Shown: positions 33,688-42,255 of the stretch, one piece after another
Numbering within the stretch: position 1 is the first letter of the stretch
Layout: the number at the start of each line of letters is the position of its first letter
NCBI RefSeq assembly: GCF_900108095.1
Contig: NZ_FNWL01000002.1
Span: 726,748-790,747 of the forward strand
Reading direction: 5' to 3'
Source of the DNA: Natronorubrum sediminis
GTDB taxonomy: Archaea; Halobacteriota; Halobacteria; Halobacteriales; Natrialbaceae
DNA: 64,000 nt
The notes under the pieces: generated by a model
The model's input: only the letters and a program-made list of their open reading frames with translations
Told to the model about the DNA's origin: nothing
The model's database searches: none
Made by a program: the position numbers and the translations under genes

Positions 33688-34341
33688 ATGGGTCTCAGAG
33701 AGGACTTTGTCAACGGCATCCGTCGGAGCACGTGGCCACAGATACACTACCTGCTCAAGGGAACCTTCGACGGCTACGCCGTCAGCCATACCACGGCCGA
33801 GGAGTACGCGCTGACGACGCGTTGTTCGGAGGAGCACCTCGAGGACGTTCTCGAGAAACTCGGCTTCTCGCGTAATCCGATCGCATCATTAAAGGTACGC
33901 ATGGACGGCAACACCTCCGAGGGATCGTGGGTCTGGCGGGAGTCGCCCCTCGCCGATATGCAACTGCACATCGTCCTCCACGAGATCGAAAACGCCGAGA
34001 AGGTCGACGTCTACGCCCACTGGGAGTGTTCGTGGATCCGCCACCCATACAAGCACTACGTCGCTCGCGGCTACGACGCCGAGAAAGGGGTCGAACTGGC
34101 ACGTCGGTGGCTGATCAACTACGACGAGGAGTGTCTCAACGGCTCCGACGGAATTGGGTACGAAATCGACGACTCGCTGTCCCGACGGCTGAGCGAGTAC
34201 TTCTCGTTGTCGTACTACCAAATCGAAGAAACGCTCGCGTCGATTCGATCGCGACTACCGTTCGTCGACGCAGATCGGAATCGCGTCATCGATCGTGACG
34301 GTCGCGACGCCGTCTCGCCGACGATCACCGACGAATTCTAA
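33688..34341 (+). CDS. conserved haloarchaeal protein of unknown function (217 aa)
   Basis: An acidic soluble protein starting MGLREDFVNGIRRSTWPQIH. It has a middle region rich in Trp/His (VYAHWECSWIRHPYKHYVAR) and a C-terminal part with repeated aromatic residues (EYFSLSYYQIEETLASIRSR). No catalytic or metal site is certain. The composition and length support a real gene, while the frame open back to 33553 crosses the tyrS promoter and is unlikely. It converges on the CoA gene at 34410 with a gap of 68 bp. Confidence 0.72.
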   Translation: MGLREDFVNGIRRSTWPQIHYLLKGTFDGYAVSHTTAEEYALTTRCSEEHLEDVLEKLGFSRNPIASLKVRMDGNTSEGSWVWRESPLADMQLHIVLHEIENAEKVDVYAHWECSWIRHPYKHYVARGYDAEKGVELARRWLINYDEECLNGSDGIGYEIDDSLSRRLSEYFSLSYYQIEETLASIRSRLPFVDADRNRVIDRDGRDAVSPTITDEF

Positions 34342-34409
34342 CTCGAACCGGCCGTCTCCGCCAACTCGGACTGAGAGCTACCGACTCGGACTACCAATCA
34401 CGGTGTCAC

Positions 34410-35189
34410 TTACAGTTCCCCGTTCCGGATGCGCTCTTCTGCGTTCTCGAGCGCGCGCTCGCGGTCGAACTCCTCGACGACCGTCCGAAGTTCCGCCTCC
34501 TCGGCGTCGGTCAACGCGTTCGCGTGCTCGGTCATGTTCGGAACCGCGCGAATGATGTTGTCGACGATCGGGACGTCTGCAACCTGTGGCGAACGCGAGA
34601 GCGGGTTGAGGTCGATGACGATCTCGGTCTTGTCCATCTCGTTCAACGCTTCCGCGCGGTCGCCGTCCTCGAGGGGAACGAGTACGACGTCGGCCGCGTA
34701 GATTCCGTCTTCGTCGACTTTCGCGCGCTGGTGGTCCAGATTCGGGATTCGAGCGTCGGCCTCGAGTCCCTTTACGTCCTCGGCACCGTGTTCGCGGAGG
34801 TGAGCCGTGATCGCGCCGATTCGCTCCGGCGTCCGGTTGAAGAGGTTGACCTCGAGGTCGGCCCCTGTCGCGTCGGCTAACTCGACCATCTCGCCGGGAA
34901 CCAACGCGGCGACGTTGCCGTTGATTGAGAGGACCGGGTCGTCGGCCAACAGGAGGTGGGCCGCGGCCGCTCGTTCCGCGTCGTCCGCACTGGGAATCGT
35001 CTCCTCGCCGAGTAAGTAATCGAACGCGCTGCCTCGCCCTTCGGCGTGCATCCCCTGGAGGTGCGTGATCCCCTTCTCGACACCGCGCTCGATTCGGTGG
35101 CGCGTGAGCAGGTCCTGGTATCTCGGGTGGTCCTCGGGGATCTCCTCTTCGTGCTCGACGTCGGCGGAGACGGTGTCGTAGTCGGTCAC
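34410..35189 (-). CDS. 4-phosphopantoate--beta-alanine ligase (phosphopantothenate synthetase)
   Basis: The archaeal CoA-pathway enzyme that joins 4-phosphopantoate to beta-alanine, replacing bacterial PanC and PanK. A family stretch runs SINGNVAALVPGEMVELADA, TGADLEVNLFNRTPERI, and the C-terminal part has IVIDLNPLSRSPQVADVP, IVDNIIRAVPNM. At 259 residues the length is normal. It works with pantoate kinase, which here is 5 kb away (40067-40900) rather than adjacent. A TATA box, GATAAAAAAC (35211-35220), is at leaderless spacing upstream of the ATG. Confidence 0.94.
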   Translation of the reverse strand: MTDYDTVSADVEHEEEIPEDHPRYQDLLTRHRIERGVEKGITHLQGMHAEGRGSAFDYLLGEETIPSADDAERAAAAHLLLADDPVLSINGNVAALVPGEMVELADATGADLEVNLFNRTPERIGAITAHLREHGAEDVKGLEADARIPNLDHQRAKVDEDGIYAADVVLVPLEDGDRAEALNEMDKTEIVIDLNPLSRSPQVADVPIVDNIIRAVPNMTEHANALTDAEEAELRTVVEEFDRERALENAEERIRNGEL

Positions 35190-35210
35190 GATCGATCACT
35201 GGAGACCGTC

Positions 35211-35220
35211 GATAAAAAAC
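35211..35220 (-). promoter_or_regulatory. TATA box of the phosphopantoate ligase gene
   Basis: GTTTTTTATC on the minus strand, 22-31 bases before the ATG at 35189. Confidence 0.55.
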
Positions 35221-35319
35221 GGCCCGGTCGATCCTCGAGCGAACTTCCACAGGAGCACCGTATAAACCACCGATAGACTTCGTCCGAACGTACTCCTCTC
35301 GATTCACACGACGTACACT

Positions 35320-36033
35320 ATGCCCAGTGAGCATCGAGAACGGAAAGCGAGCGACGCAAGCAAATCACTCACCGCTGGCGACGACGAGTATGCGGCCCAT
35401 CTCGAGCGAAGTCGGACCGTCTGGGATCGGTGGAGCGACTGGTACACGCTGAGCGAGCGGGACTTCGAACCGATGCGTGAGGACGCGATGGATCGCCTCG
35501 AGTTACAGCCGGGAGACCGCATCCTCGATATCGGCTGTGGCCCCGGCGTCAATTTCGAACGACTGCGAAACGAGATTGGGCCCGACGGCGAACTCGTGGC
35601 CGTCGACTACAGTCCGGAGATGGTCGTGAAGGCGCGCAAACGCGTCGAGGAACACGGATGGGAAAACGTCGAGGTTCGTCGGGCCGACGCAGCGAGGGCC
35701 GAATTCGACGCACCGTTCGACGAGGCTATCGCGACGCTCTCCATGAGCGTCATGGCAGACATTCGCGACACGGCCGAGACAATCTACCGCGCGCTCACAC
35801 CAAACAGTCGGTTCGTCGTCTTCGACGTTCGGCCGGTTCCTGACGGCCCCACACGCGTGTTCAACCCCGTCATCCGCCGCTTTCTCCAGTGGTACGCGAA
35901 CTGGAATCCGGACGAATCCGTCATCGAGGCGCTCGCGACGGTCTTCGACGAGTGTGCTATCGTGGCAACCTACAACGGCGGCTGTACGTACACGAGCGTC
36001 TGTGAGAAGAGGAATCAGTCGACTGGCGGCTGA
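35320..36033 (+). CDS. class I SAM-dependent methyltransferase
   Basis: A 237-residue methyltransferase. Motif I is ILDIGCGPGVNFERL (near residue 68), followed by GELVAVDYSPEMVVKARKRV and a helical C-terminal part. It resembles UbiE/type 11 enzymes with the SPEM motif, but the substrate is unknown. An N-terminal 40-residue acidic segment precedes the fold. It converges with the HTH regulator gene, with 21 bp between the stops, and has a divergent promoter region shared with the phosphopantoate ligase gene. Confidence 0.88.
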   Translation: MPSEHRERKASDASKSLTAGDDEYAAHLERSRTVWDRWSDWYTLSERDFEPMREDAMDRLELQPGDRILDIGCGPGVNFERLRNEIGPDGELVAVDYSPEMVVKARKRVEEHGWENVEVRRADAARAEFDAPFDEAIATLSMSVMADIRDTAETIYRALTPNSRFVVFDVRPVPDGPTRVFNPVIRRFLQWYANWNPDESVIEALATVFDECAIVATYNGGCTYTSVCEKRNQSTGG

Positions 36034-36054
36034 ACCGAGTCGAACGCCGACACG

Positions 36055-36693
36055 TCACGGACGGTCTTCGAGCACGCGCTCGACGGCGTGTGCTTCGCCT
36101 CGACGCAGGAGCTCCGAGGCGGTCGAAACGGCACACTCGAGTTCGTCGGCGACGGCTTCGATTCCAGCCTCGCGTGGCACCTCATAGAAGCCGACGTCCC
36201 ACGCAGTCTGCAGTGCCGTCCGCTGTCGATCAGAGACCGATGACCCGTTCACCGTCACGTCGGTGCTCACCCAGCGAACGTCCAGACGAATGCCATCCGG
36301 AACCGTGCTCACCAACTGCTCGAGACCCGACGGATGGCCGACCAGCGTCAGTCGAATCGTCCGATCCGACCGAATTTCGATCGGTGGAACGACCACGACG
36401 GTATCCTGTGATAGCGACGACAGCAGCGACAACCCGTCCGACCCGAGTTCCCGCCGCAGGTACAAGAAGAATCCCTCGGTAGCCGGCGTCACATCGTACT
36501 CGAGCACCGATTCGAGATTCGACAGGAGCGGTTCGTACGCCGCTGGCTCGCCGTATACGAACGACGTGATCGTTTCGACACCGTCGACGGCCTGTCCCCC
36601 GACGACGAGTTCGCGATCGAGCGCGTCCGATTCGCAGATCCCCTCGTGGATCGGTGGAATCGTCTCCGGCGTGTACTCGAGTTCGACACGCAT
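36055..36693 (-). CDS. Bat-type (HTH_10) transcriptional regulator
   Basis: A 212-residue protein of the bacterio-opsin-activator-like class. The N-terminal 150 residues are an alpha/beta domain without PAS or GAF signatures. The C-terminus is the HTH_10 type: SDRQRTALQTAWDVGFYEVP, then EAGIEAVADELECAVSTASE and LLRRGEAHAVERVL. Such proteins regulate diverse genes in haloarchaea. The ATG at 36693 is preferred; two more Met codons lie at 36702 and 36717. No dedicated target is adjacent; it is convergent to the methyltransferase. Confidence 0.85.
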   Translation of the reverse strand: MRVELEYTPETIPPIHEGICESDALDRELVVGGQAVDGVETITSFVYGEPAAYEPLLSNLESVLEYDVTPATEGFFLYLRRELGSDGLSLLSSLSQDTVVVVPPIEIRSDRTIRLTLVGHPSGLEQLVSTVPDGIRLDVRWVSTDVTVNGSSVSDRQRTALQTAWDVGFYEVPREAGIEAVADELECAVSTASELLRRGEAHAVERVLEDRP

Positions 36694-36884
36694 CGACTTC
36701 ATCGACCGAACATTCACCTGCTGGGTGAAAAGTCCTGACCGCCCTGGAAAACGGATTCGTCGACTCGGGCGTCGTGACTCGGGGGCAGTGTCGGTCGCTC
36801 ACAGCACGTTTGACTCTCGGGTGGAAACCACGTCAAAACAGCCCAGACACTCGAAAATCTCCGTTGCGAATCGAGCCCGCTCGC

Positions 36885-39809
36885 TCACTCGGTGAAGGTG
36901 ATCCAGCCCTCTGGCGCGTGCGATTTCACGTCGTTCATCGCTTCGCGGGCGTCCGTGCGGTTCTCGTAGTGTTGGGTGCTCTCGGCCATCGTCGCGCCGT
37001 ACTCGTCGACCAGCTGCCAGACCCAGCCGTCGTCCGCTGTGTGGAGTTCGAAGGAGACGCTGTCGATCTCGAGGATGCTCGCTTCCTCGATCAGCGGGCG
37101 GACGTCCTCGAGTGCGCCTCGAGCGGCCTCGCTCGACTCGTGTGTCTCTGCGGCGGTGGCGATCGTTCGACCGTCCTCGTCGATGAGCCGCCAGCGCCAG
37201 TGGTCTTCGTCGTCGGCCACGAGTTCGAACGACGCGACGTCGAAGTCGACGCGACCGGCTTTCGGTGCGAGTTGTCGAACGTCTTCGACGTTTCCGAGGA
37301 CCGCATCTTTGGACGAGGCAGTGTCGACTGCACTCGCGCTCACGTCGCGGTCGGTGTCGACGAGTTCCCACGTCCAGTCCTCGCTGCCGTCCAGACGAAT
37401 TACCGCGTCTTCGATCGTGAAGATCGGTGCATCGCCAGCATGGGATTTGAGACCCTCAGCAGCGTCTTTCGCAGCCACTCGAGAGTCGTAGGTGACGGTC
37501 GAATCGGCGATTTCCTCGCGGTCACGATCGAGCAGTCGCCAGCTCCAGCCGCCGTTGTCGTACAACTGTACGGCGACGTCGCCGACCGCGTGGCGGTGTG
37601 CCGATGCGGCCGACTCTCGAACGTCCCCGAGACTGTCGACGAGTTCGTCTCGAGTCGGATGTGCTTCGCCTCCTTCCGCGACGGTTTCGCCCGACGGCAA
37701 GACGAATCGCCAGTGCCACTCGTCTTCGGCATACGTCTGGAAGATCGCCCGGTCCATCGTTCGAATGTCGGACTCGAGGTGCTCGAGCAAGCGATTCATC
37801 GCCTGCCGGGCAGCGCCCCGCGTCGGGTGCGTTGCTGGATCCTCGGCGACGAGTTTGCCAGCTTCGTCGATCAGCCGCCAGCCCCACTCGTCGTCTTCGT
37901 TGACGAACAGTTCGAACGCGGCGGTCTCGATTTCCAGTAACTCGGCGTCGGGTGCCTGCTCTTTGAGCGTCATCATCGCCTCTGCGGCTTCGCCTCGAGA
38001 GGTGTGCTCTTGGCCGCTGTCTGCGAGGACGTTGCCGTCTTCGTCGATGAGCCGCCAGCGCCACTCGCCGGAGTCGGCTTCGTAGACCTGGAACGCCGCG
38101 TGTTCGAATTCGATGAGGTCCGCCTCACTGGCCTGCTCGCGAACGCGGCGAATCGCATCGGCCGCCGTGTTCGCGTTCGGATGCGGTTCGGTACTTCCGG
38201 CGACGATCTCGCGGTCGTCCGTCACGAGCCGCCAGTGCCAATTCGGTCCGGTCTCGTCGTTGTACTCGAGCGTCGTTCCGCCGTCGGTCTGGGCTGTCGG
38301 TTCCTCCTCGACGGTCGTCGGAAGGTCGTCTCCCGGTTCGTCGGGCGTGGTCGTGGACGCTGCGGGGTAGACCTCGTACTCCGCAGCGTCGATCTCGACC
38401 GTCTCGGCCTCGAGCGCCTGCGCGCTGAACTCGTCGGCACTCGATTCGACTGGCGAACGTTCGGTAATATCGGTCGGGTTTCGGGCGACGACGTGTTCGG
38501 TTTCGTCGACGAGTCGCCAGCGCCACGTCGAGCCGGATTCGTACAGTTCGTAGGTTGCTTCGCCGGCGACGGTGACCGACGCCGAATCGAGTTCGGGCAA
38601 GAGCGCTTCGGACGCCTCTTCGGCGTCACGGCGCGTATCGAAGCTGTCGGAGGCGTTGGCGACGACCTCGTCCGCGTCGTCGACGAATCGCCACGTCCAC
38701 GTCTCCTCGCTCTCGAGCAGTTCGACGCCGACGTGTTCGATGTCGAGCACGCGTGCGCGGTCGAAGCGTTCGGCGAACGTCTGGGCGGCCTCCTCGGCAC
38801 GTTCCTGGGATTCGTAGCGATCCTCGCTCGAGGCCAGTGGTGTTCGGTCGTCGTCGACGAGTTGCCAGACCCACTGATCTCGATCTTCGGCGTACGTGAA
38901 CGCGGCTCCCTCGATTTCGATAACGTCGGCATCCGGGCCGCGGTCTTTGAGGAAACTTACGGAGTTTTCGGCGCCATCGCGCTCGTCGAATTCGCCGGTG
39001 CTCGAGCCGACGACGCTCCCGTCGTCGCGTGCGAGCGTCCACTGCCAGTTGCCCTCGCGATCCTCGAACAGTCGGAACGCGGACGTCGTGAGTTCCATCA
39101 GCCCTGCGGAGCTAATCTGGGACTGGACGCGTTCGATGCTCTCCGTCGCATCTGGTCGCGTAACCGCGCTCTCGTCGCTCGTCGCGAGCGCCTCGAGGTG
39201 AAGGACGTTCCACTGCCAGTCGCCGTTTTCGTCGCGGAAGACGGCGAACTGTGCACCTTCCATCGCATCGCCGGTCAGAATCTCCGGATCGTCGGTCTCT
39301 TTTTCGTCGACGAACATCCCTTTTCGCCCGGTGAGAATCGGTACGAGCGCGGTAACGCCTGCGATCAGGCCGACACCGGCCGTGTAGACGGCAATAACCT
39401 GGACGCTGTAGTCCGTTCCGAGTTCCCGCCAATTGTTGGGATACGCCCACCCGAAAAAGACGACGCCAGCCAACGCGACCAGTAGCCCGATAGCACTCAC
39501 GTAAATCCCGATTCGCCTGACCGGCAACATGAGGACGATGCCGAACAGACAAAACGCCAGTCCGGTCGCCGCCGTGACTCCCGACGCACGAATGAGCGTG
39601 TAGGAATCACCAGCCCCACCGTAGCTGATGATGAACGCCACGAGCCCCGCACCACCGAGTACGTAGCCGAAAATGAACAGCCAGTACCCGTACACGTCAG
39701 TACTCGAGTCGGGTTCGCCGACGTAGTGTTCATACAGCCGAAACAGCTTTTGATTGACCCCACTTGTCGATGCATTTACAAACTTGAACTGATAAGTGAA
39801 ACCCACCAT
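36885..39809 (-). CDS. giant membrane protein with 13 DUF1508-like (YegP) modules
   Basis: A 974-residue protein. The N-terminal 170 residues hold four membrane helices (about 40-62, 72-95, 100-120, 140-160) with a short cytoplasmic lead. From about 185 to the end run 13 modules of 50-70 residues. Each contains a WxW pair: DWQWNVL, NWQWTLA, QWVWQLV, TWTWRFV, TWRWRLV, NWHWRLV, EWRWRLI, EWGWRLI, EWHWRFV, GWSWRLL, DWTWELV, HWRWRLI and GWVWQLV. The modules fit DUF1508/YegP-type units, usually found once or twice per protein. The role is unknown; the array would be cytoplasmic or external, depending on topology. The gene stands alone after a 257-bp AT-rich gap. Confidence 0.87.
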   Translation of the reverse strand: MVGFTYQFKFVNASTSGVNQKLFRLYEHYVGEPDSSTDVYGYWLFIFGYVLGGAGLVAFIISYGGAGDSYTLIRASGVTAATGLAFCLFGIVLMLPVRRIGIYVSAIGLLVALAGVVFFGWAYPNNWRELGTDYSVQVIAVYTAGVGLIAGVTALVPILTGRKGMFVDEKETDDPEILTGDAMEGAQFAVFRDENGDWQWNVLHLEALATSDESAVTRPDATESIERVQSQISSAGLMELTTSAFRLFEDREGNWQWTLARDDGSVVGSSTGEFDERDGAENSVSFLKDRGPDADVIEIEGAAFTYAEDRDQWVWQLVDDDRTPLASSEDRYESQERAEEAAQTFAERFDRARVLDIEHVGVELLESEETWTWRFVDDADEVVANASDSFDTRRDAEEASEALLPELDSASVTVAGEATYELYESGSTWRWRLVDETEHVVARNPTDITERSPVESSADEFSAQALEAETVEIDAAEYEVYPAASTTTPDEPGDDLPTTVEEEPTAQTDGGTTLEYNDETGPNWHWRLVTDDREIVAGSTEPHPNANTAADAIRRVREQASEADLIEFEHAAFQVYEADSGEWRWRLIDEDGNVLADSGQEHTSRGEAAEAMMTLKEQAPDAELLEIETAAFELFVNEDDEWGWRLIDEAGKLVAEDPATHPTRGAARQAMNRLLEHLESDIRTMDRAIFQTYAEDEWHWRFVLPSGETVAEGGEAHPTRDELVDSLGDVRESAASAHRHAVGDVAVQLYDNGGWSWRLLDRDREEIADSTVTYDSRVAAKDAAEGLKSHAGDAPIFTIEDAVIRLDGSEDWTWELVDTDRDVSASAVDTASSKDAVLGNVEDVRQLAPKAGRVDFDVASFELVADDEDHWRWRLIDEDGRTIATAAETHESSEAARGALEDVRPLIEEASILEIDSVSFELHTADDGWVWQLVDEYGATMAESTQHYENRTDAREAMNDVKSHAPEGWITFTE

Positions 39810-40066
39810 AATAAAGCTCTGGCCAATTTCAAGAATACTTACATGAATTGTGTCGGTTCAATCAGTCATTGAGAGTACCCAATCGATCGAGAAAAAGGTC
39901 GTTCTGAGACGTCTACCATCCGATAGGGGGGAATCAGATAATTGATAGCGGAAAACAGGTAGGAATACACAATTATCGAACTCGTCGACACGCACGAGAG
40001 AGTTGGATTACAATCAGTTAGTGTGAATAACCAGAGCGATGGTGACTCACGATCCCGGCTGCCAGT
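39810..40066. other. AT-rich intergenic DNA
   Basis: No gene is found. It is clearly lower in GC than the coding DNA and probably holds the promoter of the 974-residue gene; a GTAAGTATTC-like element lies near 39830-39840 on the minus strand. Confidence 0.4.
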
Positions 40067-40900
40067 TTACTTGAGGAATGCGCCTGCTGGATGCGTCGCA
40101 CAGACGTTCGGTTCGTAGCCCGCATCGGAGAGGCCAGTCCCGAGCGCGAAGACAGATTCGCCGAGCATCGCCATCGACGCTTGCCCATCGGCGTCGGTGA
40201 CGTCGCCGATTACATCAGCGACCGTCTCTGTGAGCAACTCCGCCTCGCGGGCGAACGATCTCGAGGCGTACATGAACGACAGGAGCGTCGGCTCCTCGAC
40301 GACGTTCGAGAGGGCCTGTTTGCCAGCGGCCGAAAGCTGGTCGGTGTCTGCCGAGAGCACCTCAGCCGTCGAGAGTTCCCCAAACGTGACGTACTCGACG
40401 CGCGCTCGCGATGGAATGGCATCCAGTTTGTTGACGAGCGGCCCGCCCGGCTCTAACCGAATCGGAATGCCACCGTATGCCTGCGCGACGACATCGCCCA
40501 GGCCAGTCTCTGCCTGTACTTCCGCGCCGTGTGCGATCGTTACCAGTTCGTTTCGAGATAACTGTCGGTCGAAGACGTGATTCGCAGCTAGCGCTGTCCC
40601 GAGTGCCAGTGCGCCCGAGACACCAAAGCCGGAGCCGAGTGGAATCTCCGATTCTGCTTCGATGTGAGCCGTAACCTCGAGCGTCTCGAGGACGGTTTCG
40701 ACGGGCTCGACCGTGATCGTCTCACCGTCGAGAACGACCGTCGACGTGTCGTCGGCTGCGGGTTCGACGGTCACATCGACGCCGTCGGTGAGTGTCAAAC
40801 CGGCTCCTCTCGAACCCGCAGTCGTCGGATCCGACGCCGGATGAGCGCTGAAAAAGCCCGTTATATGCCCCGGGACGAACGCCGTTGCCTCCTCGCGCAT
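40067..40900 (-). CDS. pantoate kinase
   Basis: A GHMP kinase that phosphorylates pantoate, upstream of the phosphopantoate ligase in archaeal CoA synthesis. Motifs: AFVPGHITGFFSAHPASDP, with TTAGSRGAGLTLTDGVDV, and the GHMP ATP loop PLGSGFGVSGALALGTALA. The C-terminal part has VCATHPAGAFLK. The ATG at 40900 (277 residues) is chosen because the family starts just before AFVPGH; the open frame upstream is basic. The partner enzyme is 4.9 kb downstream, with the 974-residue protein gene and others between. Confidence 0.93.
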   Translation of the reverse strand: MREEATAFVPGHITGFFSAHPASDPTTAGSRGAGLTLTDGVDVTVEPAADDTSTVVLDGETITVEPVETVLETLEVTAHIEAESEIPLGSGFGVSGALALGTALAANHVFDRQLSRNELVTIAHGAEVQAETGLGDVVAQAYGGIPIRLEPGGPLVNKLDAIPSRARVEYVTFGELSTAEVLSADTDQLSAAGKQALSNVVEEPTLLSFMYASRSFAREAELLTETVADVIGDVTDADGQASMAMLGESVFALGTGLSDAGYEPNVCATHPAGAFLK

Positions 40901-41082
40901 TGGCTGGTCTTGCGACTCGGATGATTTAACAGTACAGATTCGTCTCGGAGTACGACTCGCTGGCATCGACCGGTGAACCGTCGCAACCGTTCGCTGACGC
41001 GAGCGTCGATTCTGAACTTCCCGAACGGAGGCCAAGACGAAATTCGATACACTGGGTAGTTAAATACATTCACTTCTGAGGG

Positions 41083-41090
41083 AATATAAT
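41083..41090 (+). promoter_or_regulatory. candidate TATA box of the first secreted hydrolase gene
   Basis: AATATAAT, 33-40 bases before the ATG at 41123; a second candidate is TTAAATA at 41060-41066. Confidence 0.4.
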
Positions 41091-41122
41091 GATGCAGATA
41101 GCGTTGGAGAACTCAGTTGGCG

Positions 41123-42010
41123 ATGTCAGAGAAAGACACACTACACGGACGATCAACGAACGAATCGACGGCGACGAACCGACGGACGATGCTCAGAGGA
41201 ACCGGCGCGGCAATCGTCGGAATGACTGGATTAGCAGCGTCCTCGAGTACGGCGAGCGCCGTTTCGACGTTCGATATCGAGGTGCTCGACGTTGGTGGGA
41301 GCGTCTTCGGCAGCGGCTCGACGCCATCGATTCCCGTCGGCGACGAAGTGTTCATCTTCGCTCACGGCTGGTTCGGTGACACGACCGTCTCGAGCCAGGC
41401 CTCCGACGTTGCAACCTCGATGGCGGATGTCGGCTACGAAGCCGACGAGTACGTCGCCATCGAGTGGGACGCAACTACGATCAACTTCATCGGCGCAGAG
41501 AACGAGACCGAGGACGTCGGCGAGACGGTCGCTGAAATGCTCGAGGAGTTTTACGACGACGGCGGCGGTGACGTGCGCTTGGTTGGTCACTCGTTGGGCG
41601 GCCGCGTCGTCCTCGAGACGGTCAATCACATTGACGACGGGTACGAAGTCGAAACCGTCGCCCCACTCGGGGCAGCAGCGGACGGCGAAATGGTTTGTGA
41701 AGGCGGAGGTGGACTGTTCGGTGACAACTGGTACGACGGTATCGCGGACAACGCCGCCGACGTGCGGAACTATCACTCCGAGGATGACTCGACGGTCGGC
41801 GCAGCCTACGGCGGTATCGGCGGCGCTGCACTCGGAACTGACGGGTCGGGCTGTCCGGACGACACGGCAGATACCTACACGGACGTCGACGTGACCGACA
41901 GCGTCGGCAGCCACATGGGCTTCCTCGGAGACGAGGCGGTCGGTGCTGACCTCGCCGAGGCCGCCGGCGTGGATGTCGACGATGACGACGGTGGCTGGGG
42001 TTGGCTCTGA
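41123..42010 (+). CDS. Tat-exported alpha/beta hydrolase (lipase-like), copy 1
   Basis: A 295-residue secreted protein with a twin-arginine signal (NRRTMLRGTG, then a hydrophobic region up to about 46). The hydrolase core has FIFAHGWFGDTTVSSQA, the nucleophile in LVGHSLGGRVVLETV and the likely His in GSHMGFLGDEAV. A candidate Asp lies in HSEDDSTVGAAY. Two Cys (MVCEGG and SGCPDD) are conserved in the next gene and could form a disulfide. The C-terminus is Asp-rich, ending DDDDGGWGWL. The start is ATG 41123; the frame open to TTG 41117 adds two residues. Esterase or lipase activity is inferred. Confidence 0.88.
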   Translation: MSEKDTLHGRSTNESTATNRRTMLRGTGAAIVGMTGLAASSSTASAVSTFDIEVLDVGGSVFGSGSTPSIPVGDEVFIFAHGWFGDTTVSSQASDVATSMADVGYEADEYVAIEWDATTINFIGAENETEDVGETVAEMLEEFYDDGGGDVRLVGHSLGGRVVLETVNHIDDGYEVETVAPLGAAADGEMVCEGGGGLFGDNWYDGIADNAADVRNYHSEDDSTVGAAYGGIGGAALGTDGSGCPDDTADTYTDVDVTDSVGSHMGFLGDEAVGADLAEAAGVDVDDDDGGWGWL

Positions 42011-42191
42011 CGAACGAGACGCTCCTGCTCTCGAATACGATCGTTACAACCGATTCTCAGGCAGTTTGGTCCTCGAGCGACCGATGGCGCTTCCTTTCTC
42101 CTTCGAAGTTAGTAGCCACTCATCCGAGACGTGCCATGAACGGAGTAGCGCAGTTGGACTCGTATTACCAATGGTATCTGAAAATATTAAA

Positions 42192-42198
42192 TATAAAT
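42192..42198 (+). promoter_or_regulatory. candidate TATA box of the second secreted hydrolase gene
   Basis: TATAAAT, 58-64 bases before the ATG at 42256, which would give a leader of about 34 bases. Confidence 0.4.
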
Positions 42199-42255
42199 GG
42201 CCTTTGTAGTGAGTGGAAATGAATATCGGTCCATCGTGAGACGGACAGTTGTAGC

